DNA from: Orientallactaga sibirica
Taxonomy: Eukaryota > Chordata > Mammalia > Rodentia > Dipodidae
Assembly (NCBI GenBank): GCA_036365145.1
Contig: JAEOAD010000888.1
Coordinates: 4,017,501 to 4,081,500, forward strand
Length of the DNA stretch: 64,000 nt
Direction: 5' to 3'
Shown: positions 53,001 to 59,500 of the stretch, in pieces
Position numbering within the stretch: position 1 is the stretch's first letter
Layout: the number at the start of each line of letters is the position of its first letter
The notes under the pieces: model-generated
Told to the model about the DNA's origin: nothing
The model's database searches: none
What the model saw: only the letters and a program-made list of their open reading frames with translations
Position numbers and translations under genes: made by a program

Positions 53001-54624
53001 AGTACTTGGGTGGCAGAGGTGTGAGTTTGAGGTCACCCTGAGACTACATAGTGAATTCCAGGTCAGCTTGAGCTACAGTGAAACCCTACCTCAAAAAACC
53101 ATTAAAAAAAAATTCTGATTTTAATTTATCCTCTGTGTCTCCACAGCTTCAGCACCTGGAGCTGCTCCCATGACCATCTCTTCTCTGCCTGTGCCGTCCT
53201 CACTTCCTGGGCCAGCCTCTTCTCCGATGCCAATTCCCAACTCCTCTCCCCTTACTACCCCTGTGTCTTCTACAGTGTCAGTCCCTGTGTCATCTTCACT
53301 TCCAATCTCTGTCCCTACCACACTTTGTGCCCCAGCCTCTGCTTCACTGACCATCCCCATTTCAGCCCCTTTGCCTGGTTCAGCTTCAGGGCCAGCTTTG
53401 TTGACCAGTGTGACTCCACTGGCACCTGTTGCCTCTGTGGCCTCTGGACCACCTCCTTTGGTATCAGCTGGAACTTCCCCATCAGTGTCAGCCTTGGCTC
53501 TAGGTTTGGCTACTGCTCCAGCCTTATCCCCACCTCAGACACCTGGTCACTCTTTATTGCTGGCTCCCACCTCTTCACATGTTCCAGGATTGAACTCAGC
53601 CATGGCCCCAGCATGCTCACCTGTCCTGGTGCCAGCCTCGGCTCTGGCTAATCCTTTTCCAGCTTCACCAAATCCTTCTCCAGCTCAGGCTTCCCTTCTT
53701 GCTCCAGCACCTTCTACATCTCAGGCTTTAGGCACCTCTCTGGCTCCAATGGCAGCTTCACAGACAGGAATCTTGGGTCCTCCAGCTTCTCCTCTGGCTC
53801 CTCTTCCAGTCCTTGCTCCATCACCAAGTCCTGCTCCTGTACTGGCTTCATCTCAGACTCCTCTTCCTGTTGTGGCTTCGTCATCAGTGCCAGGGAATCC
53901 TTTACCCTCGTCATCACTGGTACCAGCTCCAACTCCTGTGTTGGCTCCATCTTCAACTCAGACTATGGTACCAGCCCAAGTTCCATCGCCTCTCTCAAGC
54001 CTGACTTCAACACAGACATTGGCCCTAGGCTCAACATTAGTGTCCACCCTTGGTGGCTCATCTCCATCTCAGTTACACTCTTTGGGAACAGGAAATTCTC
54101 TGGGGCCCTTTCCAACACAGACATTATCGTTGACTCCAGCATCATCCCTGGTACCAACTCCAGCCCAGGCTCTGTCTTTGGCATCAGGAGCACAACTGGG
54201 TCCAACTCAGACATTATCTCTGGCTCCAAATTCTCCAATGGGCCCAGCTCCAGCTCACACACTGACTTTGGCTCCAGCATCATCATCTACTTCACTCCTG
54301 GCCCCAGCTTCAGTTCAAACACTGACTTTGAGTCCTGCCCCAGTTCCTCTGCCTACCCTGGTTCCAGCTCCAACTCAGACCTTGGCACTGACCCCAGCCT
54401 CAACACAGACACAAGCATCCCAGGCATCTTCCCTCATCGTTTCAGCATCTGGTGCCGCTTCCTTGCCCGTCACTGTGGCAAACCGCCTGCCAATTCCCAA
54501 GGATGATCCGGAGACACTGACATTGCGTTCTGGTCCCCCCAGCCCTCCTTCCACTGCTACCTCATTCAGTGGCCCCCGACCTCGACGCCAGCCCCCACCA
54601 CCACCTCGTTCCCCTTTCTATCTG
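12214..54624 (+). CDS. SRCAP: SRCAP, Snf2-related ATPase, 5' part of the coding region (22-23 exons)
   Basis: This is the ATPase of the SRCAP complex (INO80/SWR1 family), which exchanges H2A-H2B for H2A.Z-H2B in nucleosomes in the nucleus; it is also known as a CBP-interacting coactivator. Joining the exons listed below keeps one frame for 1886 codons. In order: a Ser/Pro-rich N-terminus; an HSA domain (about residues 126-200) that in this family binds actin-related proteins; acidic stretches (about 286-590); the Snf2 N-lobe with Walker A DEMGLGKT (650-657), DEAQ (753-756), [10 protein letters not shown] (778-787) and the LRKVCNHP block; then about 900 residues of the Pro/Ser/Thr-rich insert. 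Human SRCAP is about 3230 residues, so the C-lobe and AT-hooks lie beyond the window. One coding exon is present twice (20151-20332 broken, 21538-21723 intact). Confidence 0.97.
12268..15528 (+). repeat. Intron 3 repeats
   Basis: B1 on + at 12478-12630, 13430-13560 and 15250-15375 (old); on - at 12820-12960, 13185-13355, 13605-13710, 13820-13960, 14585-14745, 15050-15180. B2-like (-) at 12975-13178 and 14150-14312. ID-type remnants (-) at 13735-13812, 14370-14445 and about 14930-15005. An (ata/ataatg)n run lies at 13562-13607. Unique DNA: 12268-12475, 12635-12815, 13960-14150, 14445-14585, 14750-14900, 15375-15528. Confidence 0.75.
15529..15780 (+). CDS. SRCAP: SRCAP exon 4 (residues 19-102)
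   Basis: The acceptor is cttttctag|a and the donor aacat|gtacgt. The 84 codons begin [19 protein letters not shown] and end EIAEQAKH. Ser/Pro-rich sequence leads into the short conserved block [18 protein letters not shown] before the HSA region. Phase 0 at both ends. Confidence 0.96.
16167..16411 (-). mobile_element. Long-variant B2-like SINE with 11-bp target-site duplication
   Basis: An inverted SINE of the long subfamily, marked by the extra gcaagtg...gcattg...gcgtca segment, interrupts the old GT-rich repeat. The flanks tctctacctta at 16167-16177 and 16401-16411 are identical, so this is a retroposition event with a readable target site. Other long-variant copies: 1553-1830 (+), 31625-31855, 35905-36165, 37090-37350, 38140-38386, 38845-39096, 46185-46425 (all -) and 60940-61210 (+). 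Confidence 0.85.
18132..18332. repeat. 93-bp perfect tandem duplication
   Basis: Gagacaggttctaggcaatg... ending in ...ggtttatgcta occurs at 18132-18224 and again at 18240-18332 with no difference, separated by a short T-rich spacer. A diverged single copy followed by the same flanking antisense B1 lies at about 2755-3028. Confidence 0.9.
18521..18600. repeat. (ATTTT)n microsatellite, 80 bp
   Basis: A pure ttttatttta pentamer run directly before an antisense B1 (18600-18735). It is probably the expanded A-tail of that B1 read on the other strand. Confidence 0.9.
20151..20332 (+). pseudogene. SRCAP: Frameshifted duplicate of SRCAP exon 5
   Basis: This copy keeps the acceptor gtctcattag|g and donor cgaaag|gtatgt of the intact exon at 21538-21723. 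It is 182 bp instead of 186: one C is missing at each of two C-runs (near 20230 and 20240) and one TG is missing at ctgtgag (near 20262). The frame breaks after about residue KVPEP of the exon. If spliced in, alone or with the intact copy, it would shift the SRCAP frame. Because the splice sites are intact it could act as a poison exon, or it may not exist in the real genome (see findings). Confidence 0.9.
20382..20430 (+). pseudogene. U6 snRNA pseudogene fragment, copy 1
   Basis: Ggcagcacatacactaaaat followed by tgaagcaatagagaa matches the 5' half of U6 snRNA, with changes at tatac/tacac and ggaacgat/gaagcaat. Only about 45-50 bases of the 107-base RNA remain, so it is a truncated retropseudogene. 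It lies 50 bp after the broken exon copy. Confidence 0.75.
21538..21723 (+). CDS. SRCAP: SRCAP exon 5, intact copy (residues 103-164)
   Basis: The acceptor is gtctcattag|g and the donor cgaaag|gtatgt. The 62 codons begin [20 protein letters not shown] and contain the HSA start [17 protein letters not shown]. This copy keeps frame with exons 4 and 6, so it is the functional one. HSA domains form a long helix that recruits actin and actin-related subunits to INO80/SWR1-type remodellers. Confidence 0.96.
21724..22951 (+). repeat. Intron 5 repeats
   Basis: Antisense B2-like SINEs lie at about 21840-22025, 22225-22410 and 22420-22620; antisense B1 at 22048-22198 and an older one at 22630-22760. 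22760-22951 is unique and ends in the acceptor tgtaactgtag. Confidence 0.75.
21773..21820 (+). pseudogene. U6 snRNA pseudogene fragment, copy 2
   Basis: Identical to the fragment at 20382-20430 and carried along in the tandem duplication. It is followed by an A/T-rich stretch and an antisense B2-like SINE. Confidence 0.75.
22952..23092 (+). CDS. SRCAP: SRCAP exon 6 (residues 165-211)
   Basis: 47 codons, [20 protein letters not shown] to FWSNVEK, form the basic, helical core of the HSA domain. Donor gagaag|gtatac. Phase 0 at both ends. Confidence 0.96.
23093..24477 (+). repeat. Intron 6 repeats
   Basis: Antisense B1 at 23180-23335; antisense B2-like at 23540-23895, split by an antisense B1 (see next entry); sense B1 piece at 23918-24010; sense B2-like at 24055-24250; sense B1 at 24268-24420. 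23335-23535 is unique. Confidence 0.75.
23606..23780 (-). mobile_element. B1 inserted in a B2-like SINE, 10-bp target-site duplication
   Basis: Caaatgaact at 23606-23615 and 23771-23780 flanks an antisense B1. The surrounding antisense B2-like sequence continues correctly when one copy is removed. Confidence 0.85.
24478..24700 (+). CDS. SRCAP: SRCAP exon 7 (residues 212-286)
   Basis: [20 protein letters not shown] completes the HSA/post-HSA helix, followed by a Ser-rich linker ending SQLDDE. The acceptor is atggcag|g and the donor gatgaag|gtgtgt, in a GT-rich run. Ends in phase 1. Confidence 0.96.
24816..25090 (+). CDS. SRCAP: SRCAP exon 8 (residues 286-377)
   Basis: After a 115-bp intron (acceptor tgctatag|a) the exon gives an acidic block ([20 protein letters not shown]) and the conserved [20 protein letters not shown] segment. 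Donor ttagag|gtatag. The acidic run starts the region that in SWR1-type ATPases contacts H2A-H2B dimers. Confidence 0.96.
25968..26137 (-). mobile_element. B1 inserted in an old B2-like SINE, 15-bp target-site duplication
   Basis: Caaacaagtgctttt occurs at 25968-25982 and 26123-26137, on either side of an antisense B1. The host is an older, diverged antisense B2-like element. Confidence 0.88.
27621..27660. repeat. (GGTTT)n microsatellite
   Basis: Eight pure ggttt units, directly followed by an antisense B1. This is an expanded SINE tail. Confidence 0.9.
27939..28072 (+). other. Unique intronic segment with a long imperfect hairpin
   Basis: Repeat-free DNA just before exon 9. Three nested stems fit within 70 bases: ctcagg 27939-27944 with cctgag 28003-28008; ggat 27956-27959 with atcc 27995-27998; agag 27976-27979 with ctct 27984-27987, with internal loops between them. 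ACA triplets follow at 28021 and about 28069. No clear H box was found. It may be only chance structure. Confidence 0.2.
28125..28218 (+). CDS. SRCAP: SRCAP exon 9 (residues 378-409)
   Basis: [20 protein letters not shown], then acidic [11 protein letters not shown]. The acceptor is ccatatag|g; the donor gaag|gtcagg has C at +3 and is weak. Ends in phase 1. Confidence 0.95.
29071..29137. repeat. (CCTT)n microsatellite
   Basis: About 16 near-perfect cctt units, continuing into an impure ctttt tract up to about 29190. Confidence 0.9.
29271..29466 (-). mobile_element. B1 inside B1, 16-bp target-site duplication
   Basis: Cctccctagtcctttt is present at 29271-29286 and 29451-29466. Between the copies is a well-preserved antisense B1 (ends ggcatgcgccaccacgcccgg). 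The outer antisense B1 is more diverged, so it is the older one. Confidence 0.9.
29630..29719 (+). CDS. SRCAP: SRCAP exon 10 (residues 409-439)
   Basis: Acidic [20 protein letters not shown], then [11 protein letters not shown]. The acceptor is ttactag|c and the donor gagaag|gtgata. Phase 1 at both ends. Confidence 0.95.
29720..30356 (+). other. SRCAP: Intron 10: mostly unique
   Basis: Unlike its neighbours this 637-bp intron has only one repeat, an old antisense B1-type remnant at about 29995-30112. 29720-29990 is unique AT-rich DNA. The candidate structured RNA lies at 30113-30269. The acceptor is cctactag. Confidence 0.7.
30113..30269 (+). ncRNA. Candidate H/ACA-like snoRNA in intron 10
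   Basis: Repeat-free sequence that can fold into two hairpins. The first has cact 30117-30120 with agtg 30188-30191 and gctg/cagc inside. The second has cagat 30192-30196 with atctg 30249-30253, an open pocket, then agcatt 30201-30206 with aatgct 30233-30238. An ACA triplet (30264-30266) stands three bases before the proposed end. The H box is imperfect (agattt at 30193-30198), and the ACA is about 10 bases from the lower stem, farther than usual. As I recall, human SRCAP (KIAA0309) hosts SNORA30, which makes an intronic H/ACA RNA likely here. I cannot confirm identity. Confidence 0.35.
30357..30527 (+). CDS. SRCAP: SRCAP exon 11 (residues 439-496)
   Basis: [20 protein letters not shown], then an acidic/Ser run [20 protein letters not shown]. 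Donor cagtcag|gtgagt. Phase 1 at both ends; followed by an intron of only 82 bp. Confidence 0.95.
30610..30959 (+). CDS. SRCAP: SRCAP exon 12 (residues 496-612)
   Basis: This is the most acidic part: Ser/Glu repeats, then [20 protein letters not shown]. An acidic run followed by an aromatic residue and a hydrophobic patch is the kind of element that SWR1-type proteins use to hold the H2A.Z-H2B dimer; that role here is inferred. It is followed by [20 protein letters not shown], which precedes the ATPase. Acceptor gtgacttag|a, donor acccag|gtatcc. Ends in phase 0. Confidence 0.95.
31066..31243 (+). CDS. SRCAP: SRCAP exon 13: ATPase motifs Q and I (residues 613-672)
   Basis: [20 protein letters not shown] is the Snf2 entry motif and [20 protein letters not shown] holds Walker A (Lys656, codon 31195-31197). 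Acceptor cctgccag|g, donor gaaaaag|gtaagt. Residues 650-657, which bind ATP, are intact. Confidence 0.97.
31244..32649 (+). repeat. Intron 13 repeats
   Basis: Antisense B2-like at 31340-31553 and a long variant at 31625-31855; antisense B1 at 31865-31985, 32040-32150, 32185-32330 and 32345-32485. Triplet runs (tac)n and (ttc)n at 31573-31632. 32485-32649 is unique. Confidence 0.75.
32650..32786 (+). CDS. SRCAP: SRCAP exon 14: motif Ia (residues 672-717)
   Basis: [20 protein letters not shown], then [20 protein letters not shown]. Acceptor cctaaacag|g, donor cggcag|gttaga. Part of the first RecA-like lobe. Confidence 0.97.
32787..35089 (+). repeat. Intron 14 repeats
   Basis: L1-like 3' end (-) at about 32898-33012. 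Antisense B2-like at 33020-33215, 33290-33455 (cut short), 33460-33667, 34150-34345, 34690-34855. Antisense B1 at 33668-33832, 33835-33960 (old), 33995-34140, 34360-34505, 34520-34675, 34880-35035. Every element here is antisense to SRCAP. Unique DNA is limited to about 32787-32895, 33215-33290 and 35035-35089. Confidence 0.75.
35090..35259 (+). CDS. SRCAP: SRCAP exon 15: DEAQ box (residues 718-774)
   Basis: [20 protein letters not shown], then [20 protein letters not shown], with the Walker B motif DEAQ at residues 753-756. Acceptor acccctcag|g, donor tttaacag|gtagga. Ends in phase 2. Confidence 0.97.
35395..35587 (+). CDS. SRCAP: SRCAP exon 16: motif III (residues 774-838)
   Basis: [20 protein letters not shown], then [20 protein letters not shown] and VKRLHK. 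Acceptor cttcatag|c, donor cacaag|gtaggg. The 135-bp intron before it is repeat-free. Confidence 0.97.
35588..42024 (+). repeat. Intron 16 repeats (6.4 kb)
   Basis: B1 on + at 35665-35822, 40400-40572, 40583-40730. B1 on - at 36330-36465, 36660-36800, 37570-37720, 37755-37900, 39335-39495, 39985-40135, 40225-40370, 41050-41205, 41820-41925. B2-like on - at 36475-36640, 36845-37030, 37360-37565, 37905-38115, 38430-38665, 39115-39302, 39505-39713, 39750-39962, 40755-40935, 41340-41525, 41600-41770, plus long variants at 35905-36165, 37090-37350, 38140-38386, 38845-39096. (ttta)n at 37034-37068. Unique: 35822-35900, 36180-36320, 38665-38830, 41525-41600, 41925-42024. Confidence 0.75.
42025..42161 (+). 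CDS. SRCAP: SRCAP exon 17 (residues 839-884)
   Basis: [20 protein letters not shown], then [20 protein letters not shown]. This is the conserved RRxKxDVE block of the Snf2 N-lobe. Acceptor gcttttag|g, donor accac|gtaagg. Ends in phase 2; followed by a 93-bp intron. Confidence 0.97.
42255..42441 (+). CDS. SRCAP: SRCAP exon 18 (residues 884-946)
   Basis: [20 protein letters not shown] closes the recognisable N-lobe; [20 protein letters not shown] follows. Acceptor tctccag|a, donor ctccag|gtatgt. After this point SRCAP has its long insertion, and the C-lobe begins only beyond the window. Confidence 0.97.
43433..44914 (-). mobile_element. L1-like element, copy B, with 14-bp target-site duplication and nested B1
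   Basis: An inverted copy of the repeat at 745-1550, longer at its 5' side. Its T-run (A-tail on the other strand) starts at 43431. The flanks aaacctaggttctt at 43418-43431/2 and 44901-44914 match, and the antisense B2-like SINE it split resumes at 44915. An antisense B1 (44723-44884) sits inside it with its own duplicate tctggtacctattttt (44707-44722, 44885-44900). That is three layers: B2-like, then the L1-like element, then B1. Confidence 0.85.
46740..49535 (-). mobile_element. Ancient L1 (L1M-type) 3' region, scattered
   Basis: Segments at about 46740-46840, 47215-47410 ('gaataatatagctgtaattg', 'ccagcagtgttagaag') and 49430-49530 ('gtgtcaaatctaagaaataa') read in the order of the inverted 3' part of old mammalian L1 elements. 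Younger SINEs fill the gaps. Diverged, no open frame. Recognised from memory of the family, not by alignment. Confidence 0.6.
48149..48332 (-). mobile_element. B1 inserted in the tail of a sense B2-like SINE, 16-bp target-site duplication
   Basis: Gtaaataaattttttt at 48149-48164 and 48317-48332 borders an antisense B1. The host is the 3' tail of the sense B2-like element at 47970-48148. Confidence 0.85.
49569..49738 (+). CDS. SRCAP: SRCAP exon 19 (residues 947-1003)
   Basis: [20 protein letters not shown], then [20 protein letters not shown]. Acceptor tgtggcag|c, donor caacag|gtacat. This is the start of the insertion between the ATPase lobes. Ends in phase 2. Confidence 0.96.
49739..50068 (+). 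other. SRCAP: Intron 19: unique, pyrimidine-rich
   Basis: 330 bp without SINEs. There is an A-run at 49857-49869 and a long T/C-rich second half (49880-50068) that leads into acceptor tctttgcag. Confidence 0.8.
50069..50334 (+). CDS. SRCAP: SRCAP exon 20 (residues 1003-1092)
   Basis: [20 protein letters not shown], then Pro-rich sequence ([20 protein letters not shown]). Donor ccccagg|gtaagt; ends in phase 1. Low-complexity, presumably disordered. Confidence 0.95.
50498..50785 (+). CDS. SRCAP: SRCAP exon 21 (residues 1092-1188)
   Basis: Pro-rich [20 protein letters not shown], a Thr-rich run [16 protein letters not shown], and [14 protein letters not shown]. Acceptor gtctgcag|t, donor gccca|gtaagt. 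Phase 1 at both ends. Confidence 0.95.
50786..51569 (+). repeat. Intron 21: B1 with (TTTG)n and an ID remnant
   Basis: (tttg)n at 50911-50955 is joined to an antisense B1 (50955-51090). An ID-type tRNA-SINE remnant on + lies at about 51210-51300 ('ggcagtgtagctcagtggcaga'). The rest is unique. Confidence 0.75.
51570..51734 (+). CDS. SRCAP: SRCAP exon 22 (residues 1188-1243)
   Basis: [20 protein letters not shown], then [20 protein letters not shown]. Acceptor gtttgtag|c, donor gcaaa|gtaggt. A compact, more hydrophobic segment in an otherwise disordered region. Confidence 0.95.
51994..52179 (+). CDS. SRCAP: SRCAP exon 23 (residues 1243-1305)
   Basis: [20 protein letters not shown], then [20 protein letters not shown]. 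Acceptor taacccag|g after a (ct)n-rich tract, donor accagg|gtgagg. The 259-bp and 207-bp introns around it are free of SINEs. Confidence 0.95.
52387..52653 (+). CDS. SRCAP: SRCAP exon 24 (residues 1305-1394)
   Basis: [20 protein letters not shown], a Pro/Thr-rich part, then [15 protein letters not shown]. Acceptor ctcttgcag|t, donor gtcagtg|gtgagt. The frame does not stop at the donor but stays open to 52808 (see findings). Confidence 0.95.
52654..53146 (+). other. SRCAP: Intron 24: in-frame extension, then a sense B1
   Basis: 52654-52808 is unique and continues the exon 24 frame for 51 codons to a TAA. 52808-52965 is unique. A sense B1 occupies about 52970-53110. The acceptor is gtctccacag. 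Confidence 0.7.
53147..54624 (+). CDS. SRCAP: SRCAP exon 25, large Pro/Ser/Thr exon (residues 1394-1886)
   Basis: A 1478-bp exon coding for low-complexity Pro/Ser/Ala/Leu sequence. From about 53950 to 54410 it holds an imperfect tandem motif of the form TQTLxLxPA ([61 protein letters not shown]). It ends [14 protein letters not shown] at donor tatctg|gtaagt, phase 0. The CBP-interacting part of SRCAP is reported in this insertion region; the exact limits are not visible here. Confidence 0.96.
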
Positions 54625-56504
54625 GTAAGTTTTACTTTACAGGAATGGGAAGTTAAAATTTTTTTGGAGTATTGGTAGGGTGGGTGAACAAGATTGAAAG
54701 AGATTGACTACAAATCAGGTTTAGGAGATAACTAAGCAGTTAAATGTGCTTGCTTACAAGCCTGCTAGCCCGAGTTCAATCCCTAGCACTCACATAAAGT
54801 CAGATGCAAAATGACACATACTTCTATGATCCCAGTTCTCCTATGGGAAGGAGAGCCAGGCAAATCCAGAAGCTCATGGGCCAGCAAGACTAGCACACAT
54901 TAAGCAAAGTGGTTAAAACAAAATAACAAGAGAGACTTTGTCTCAACTGGAGGGAGAGGACAAACACTCTGAAGTTGTTCTTAGACACATGCATACACAC
55001 ACATAGATGTAAAAAATGATTATAGGGGCTGGAGAGATGGCTTAGTGGCTAAAGCACTTAGCTGCGAACCCTAAGGACCCAGGTTCAATTCCCCAGTATC
55101 CACTTAAGCCAGATACACCAGGTGGCACATGTGTCTGGAGTTTGTTTGCAATGCCTAGAGGCCCTGCACACCCATTAATTCTCTCAAATTAAAAAAACAA
55201 ATGGGGCCAGGTGTGGTGGCACATGCCTTTAATCCCAGCACTTGGGAGGCAGGGGTAGGAGGATTGCAGTGAGTTCAAGGCCACCCTAAGAATACAGAGT
55301 GAATTCCAGGTCAGCCTGGCTAGAGTGAGACCCTACCTTGAAAAACCAAAACATTAAAAAATAAATTTAAAAGGGTGGGGGTTGAAGAGATGGCTTAGCT
55401 GTTAAGGTACTTGCCTGCAAAGCCTAAGGACCCAGGTTCAGTTCCTCAGGACCCACATAAGCTATATGCAAAGGTGGCACATGCAGTTTGCAATGGCTGG
55501 CCCTGGTGAGGCCCTGGTGTGCCCATTCTTTTTTTTTATCTGCCTCTTTCTCAAAAATAAATAAATTTATTTTAAAAAATTATTATAGCCGGGTGTGGTG
55601 GCACATGACTTTAATCCCAACACTTGGGAGGCAGAGGTAGGAGGATTGCCTTGAGTTCAAGGCCACCCTGAGACTACATAGAGAGTTCCAGGTCAGTCTG
55701 AGTTAGAGTGAGACCCTACATCGAAAAAAAAAAAAAAAAAAAAAAAAAGATTATAGGGCTGGGAAGGATAGCTCAGAGGTTAAAGGAACTTATTTATAAT
55801 GCTTACCAGCCTGGGATTGATTTCCTAATACCCACAGAAAGCCAGATAGAAAAATTAGTGCAAGCATCTGGCATTCTGTTGCAACACAAGAGAACTTGAC
55901 TCATACCCCCCACACACACATACATACATGTATAAAAAAAAGAAATATTAATACATGGCTTCCTTTCTCAGAGCGTATATTATTTTGTTTATGGTACTGG
56001 AAATTATACCCAGCATCAAAGAGTTAAACTCGAAGTTCATTGTAAGGTAAATAACCCAGGAATTGATAAGGAAGGTCTAGTGAGTACCTGTAGATCCCCT
56101 GTCAGACCTGTTGGTTAATCTCTGGTAAAGCCCCACACTACTAGACAAATAAATAATACTCTAACACTGAGTCCTTGCCTGGTCTATCTTTTTTTGTTGT
56201 TTTTTTATTTTTGCATTTATTTGAGAGCGACAGAGGAAGAAACAGGCAGATAGATACAGAAATGCACATCAGAGCCTCCAGCCACTGCAAATGAACTCCA
56301 GATGCATGCGCCGCCTTGTGCATCTGGCTTACATGGAACCTAGGGAATCAAGCCTCGAACTGGGGTCCTAAGGCTTCACAGGCAAGCGCTTAACCGCTAA
56401 GCCATCTCCAGGCCCTGGTCTACCTTTTTTATAAGATAGGCTGGCCTACTAGGTAAACCAAGCTGACTAAATTTGCCACCATCCTGCTGCAAACTGCTAT
56501 CATA

Positions 56505-59500
56505 GTGGGTTTGAAGTATAAGTTCATTCTGGTTTTGATTTACATTTTCCAGTTTGCTGAGATTTTGAACAGCTTTTCCTGTTGCATATCTTTGTTAAAG
56601 AAATTTCTATTCATATCTTTTGCCAATATTACTGTTGAGGTCTACCACTGCCTCCCTAAATGCTAGGGACCAGACCTGGGGTCTTATGCTTGCTAAGCCA
56701 GTGTTCCACTGTTGAGTTTTGTTGTTGTTGTTGTTGTTGTTGTTTTTCAAGGTAGGATCTCACTCTATCCCAGGCTGACCTGGAATTCACTATATAGTCT
56801 CAAGGTGGCCTCTTCAGAGGTGGAGACAGGAACATCAGGAGGCCAGCTTTAAGCTACATGAGACCCTGTCTCAAAAAAGAGCAACAGGGACTGGAGAAAT
56901 GGCTTAGCAGTTAAGGCGCTTGCCTGCAAATCCAAAAGTCCCAGGTTCAATTCTCCAGGACACACATAAGCCAGATAGATGCACAAGGTGGCACATGTGT
57001 CTGGAGTTCATTTGCATTGACTGGAGGCCCTGGCGTGCCCATTCGCTCTATCTGCATTTCTCTCTCTCTCTCAGTCTGTTTCTCAAAAACTAATAAATTA
57101 ATAAATAATACATAAATGAAAAAGCGGCAACAAAAATTCTTTAAGTTTAAAAGAAATGGTACTTTAATCCCAGCACTGAGGAGAGGTAGGAGGAAGAGTT
57201 CGAGGCCACCCTGAGACTACATAGTTAATTCCAGGTCAGCCTGGACTAGAGTTACCAAAAAAAACCAAAAAAAAAAAAAAAAAAAAAAAAAAAGGCTACT
57301 AAGCATGGTGACGCATACCTTTAATCCCAGCACTTGGGAAGCAGAGGTAGGAAGTTTGAAGTTTGTGAGTTTGAAGCCACCCTGAGACCACATAGTGAAT
57401 TCCAGGTCAGCCTGGGGTAGTGCAAAACCCTACCTTATAAAACGAAACAAGGGGCCGGGCGTGGTGACGCATGCCTTTAATCCTAGCACTTGGGAGGCAG
57501 AGGTAGGAGGATTGCAGTGAGTTTGAGGCCACCCTGAGAACACATAGTTAAAGTTAGTTCCAGGTCAGCCTGGGCCAAAGTGAGACCCTACCTCGAAAAC
57601 AAAACAAAACAAAAAACAAAGGCTGAAGGGATGGCTTAGCATTTCAGGTTCTTACCTGTAAAGCTTAAGGACCCATCTATTCTCTAGATCCCACGTAAGC
57701 CAACAGGCAAAGGTGAGGCAAGTGCAAGGTAACACATGCCCACTAGGAGGCACGATTGTCTGGCTTTCAATTCAGTGGATGAGGCCCTGATGCACTTATT
57801 CTGTCTGTCTATCTGTCTCTCTCTCTAAAAATAACAAAACAAGCCGGGGGTGGAGAGGCCAAGGTAGGAGAATTGTCATGAGTTCAAGGCCACCCTGAAG
57901 CTTCATAGTGAATTCCAGGTCAGGCTGAATTAGAGCAAAACCCTACCTCGAAAAACAAAAATAAAAATAAATAAATAGAAAACAATAAAAATAACAAAAC
58001 AAAATCCTTAAAATAAACTGGATGTGATGGTCCCTTTAGTCGCAGGACTTGGGAAGGTGACATAGGATTGCTGTGAGTTGTAGCTCAGCCTGGGCTAGAG
58101 TGAGACTCTGCCTTAAAAAAAAAAAAAAAAAAAGTTTAAAATTTTTTATTAATTTGAGAGCAAGTGAGAGAGAATGGGCGTACCAGTTGTATGCACCACC
58201 ATGTGCATCTGGTTGACATGGATACTGGGCAATTGACTCTTTGTCCTTAGACTTTGCACACTTAACTGCTGAGCCATCTCTCCAGCCCAAAAAGATTTTA
58301 ATAAATTCATTGTAGCTGTGCATGATTATAAGGCTTAACACTTGGGAGGTAGAGACAGGAAGCTTAGGAGTTCAAGGTCATCCATGTCTATATAACAAGT
58401 ATAAGGCCAGCTGTAGATAAGATCAGACTTAAAAGGGGTGGGTCATTGTCTGGGGAGATGGCTTAGTGGATAAAGAGCTTCACATTGCCAGATCCCCCAT
58501 AAAAGCTCAAAGCTGTGGCAGGCTTCCTATAACCCCACTGTGTATAAAGCAAGAAGGAGATATGAACAGTAAAATTACCCATAAGCACACAAAAGAAGTA
58601 AGTGGTAAAAAATAAGGGGCCTTGCCTCAAACAAGGTGAAAGACAAGTTTCAAGTTATCCTCTTATCTTTATGTGTGCACTGTGGCACTCTTGCTCACAC
58701 ACAGCATGCACACACAAATATGTATGTATACACAATTTAAAATTTCTATTTTATTATTTTTATTTTTGTTTTTTCAAGGTAGGGTCTCGCTCTAGCCTAG
58801 GTTGACCTTGAATTTACTATGTAGTCTCAGGATGGACTTGAACTCATAGCAGAACTCCTGCCTCTGCCTCCCAGGTGCTGGAATTAAAGGCATGCATCAT
58901 CTTGCTTGACTTTAAAAGTTTTTTTTTTTAAGGGCTGGAGAGATGGCTTAGCGGTTAAACACTTGCCTATGAAGCCTAAGGACCCCGGTTTGAGGCTCGA
59001 TTCTCCAGGACCCACGTAAGCCAGATGCAAAGGGCATGCATCTGGAGTTCGTTTGCAGTGGCTGGAGGCCCTGGCGCACCCATTCTCTCTCTCTCTCTCT
59101 CCCTCCCTCCCTCCCTCCCTGCCTATTTCTGTATCTCTCTCTCTCAAATAAATAAATAAAGTAAAATAAAAAAATATTTTTTTAAAAAAGTTTTTTTTTA
59201 ATATTTTTTATTTTATTTATTTATTTTTATTTTTCATTTTTATTTTTGGCTTTTTGAGGTAGGGTCTCACTCTGGTCCAGGCTGACGGGGAATTAACTAT
59301 ATAGTCTCAGGGTGGCCTCAAACTCACGGCAATCCTCCTATCTCTGCCTCCCGAATGCTGGGATTAAAGGCATGTGCCACCACGTCCGGCTTATTTATTG
59401 GTTTTTTTGAGGTAGGGCCTTGTTCTAGCCCAGGCTGACCTGGAATTCTCACAGTAATCTCAGGGTATCTTTGAACTCATGGCAGTCTTCCTCCTTTTGC

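Noticed and set aside
53121..54286. Minus-strand open frames opposite exon 25
   Set aside because: They mirror the low-complexity Pro/Ser codons of SRCAP exon 25 and have Glu/Gln/Met-rich nonsense composition.
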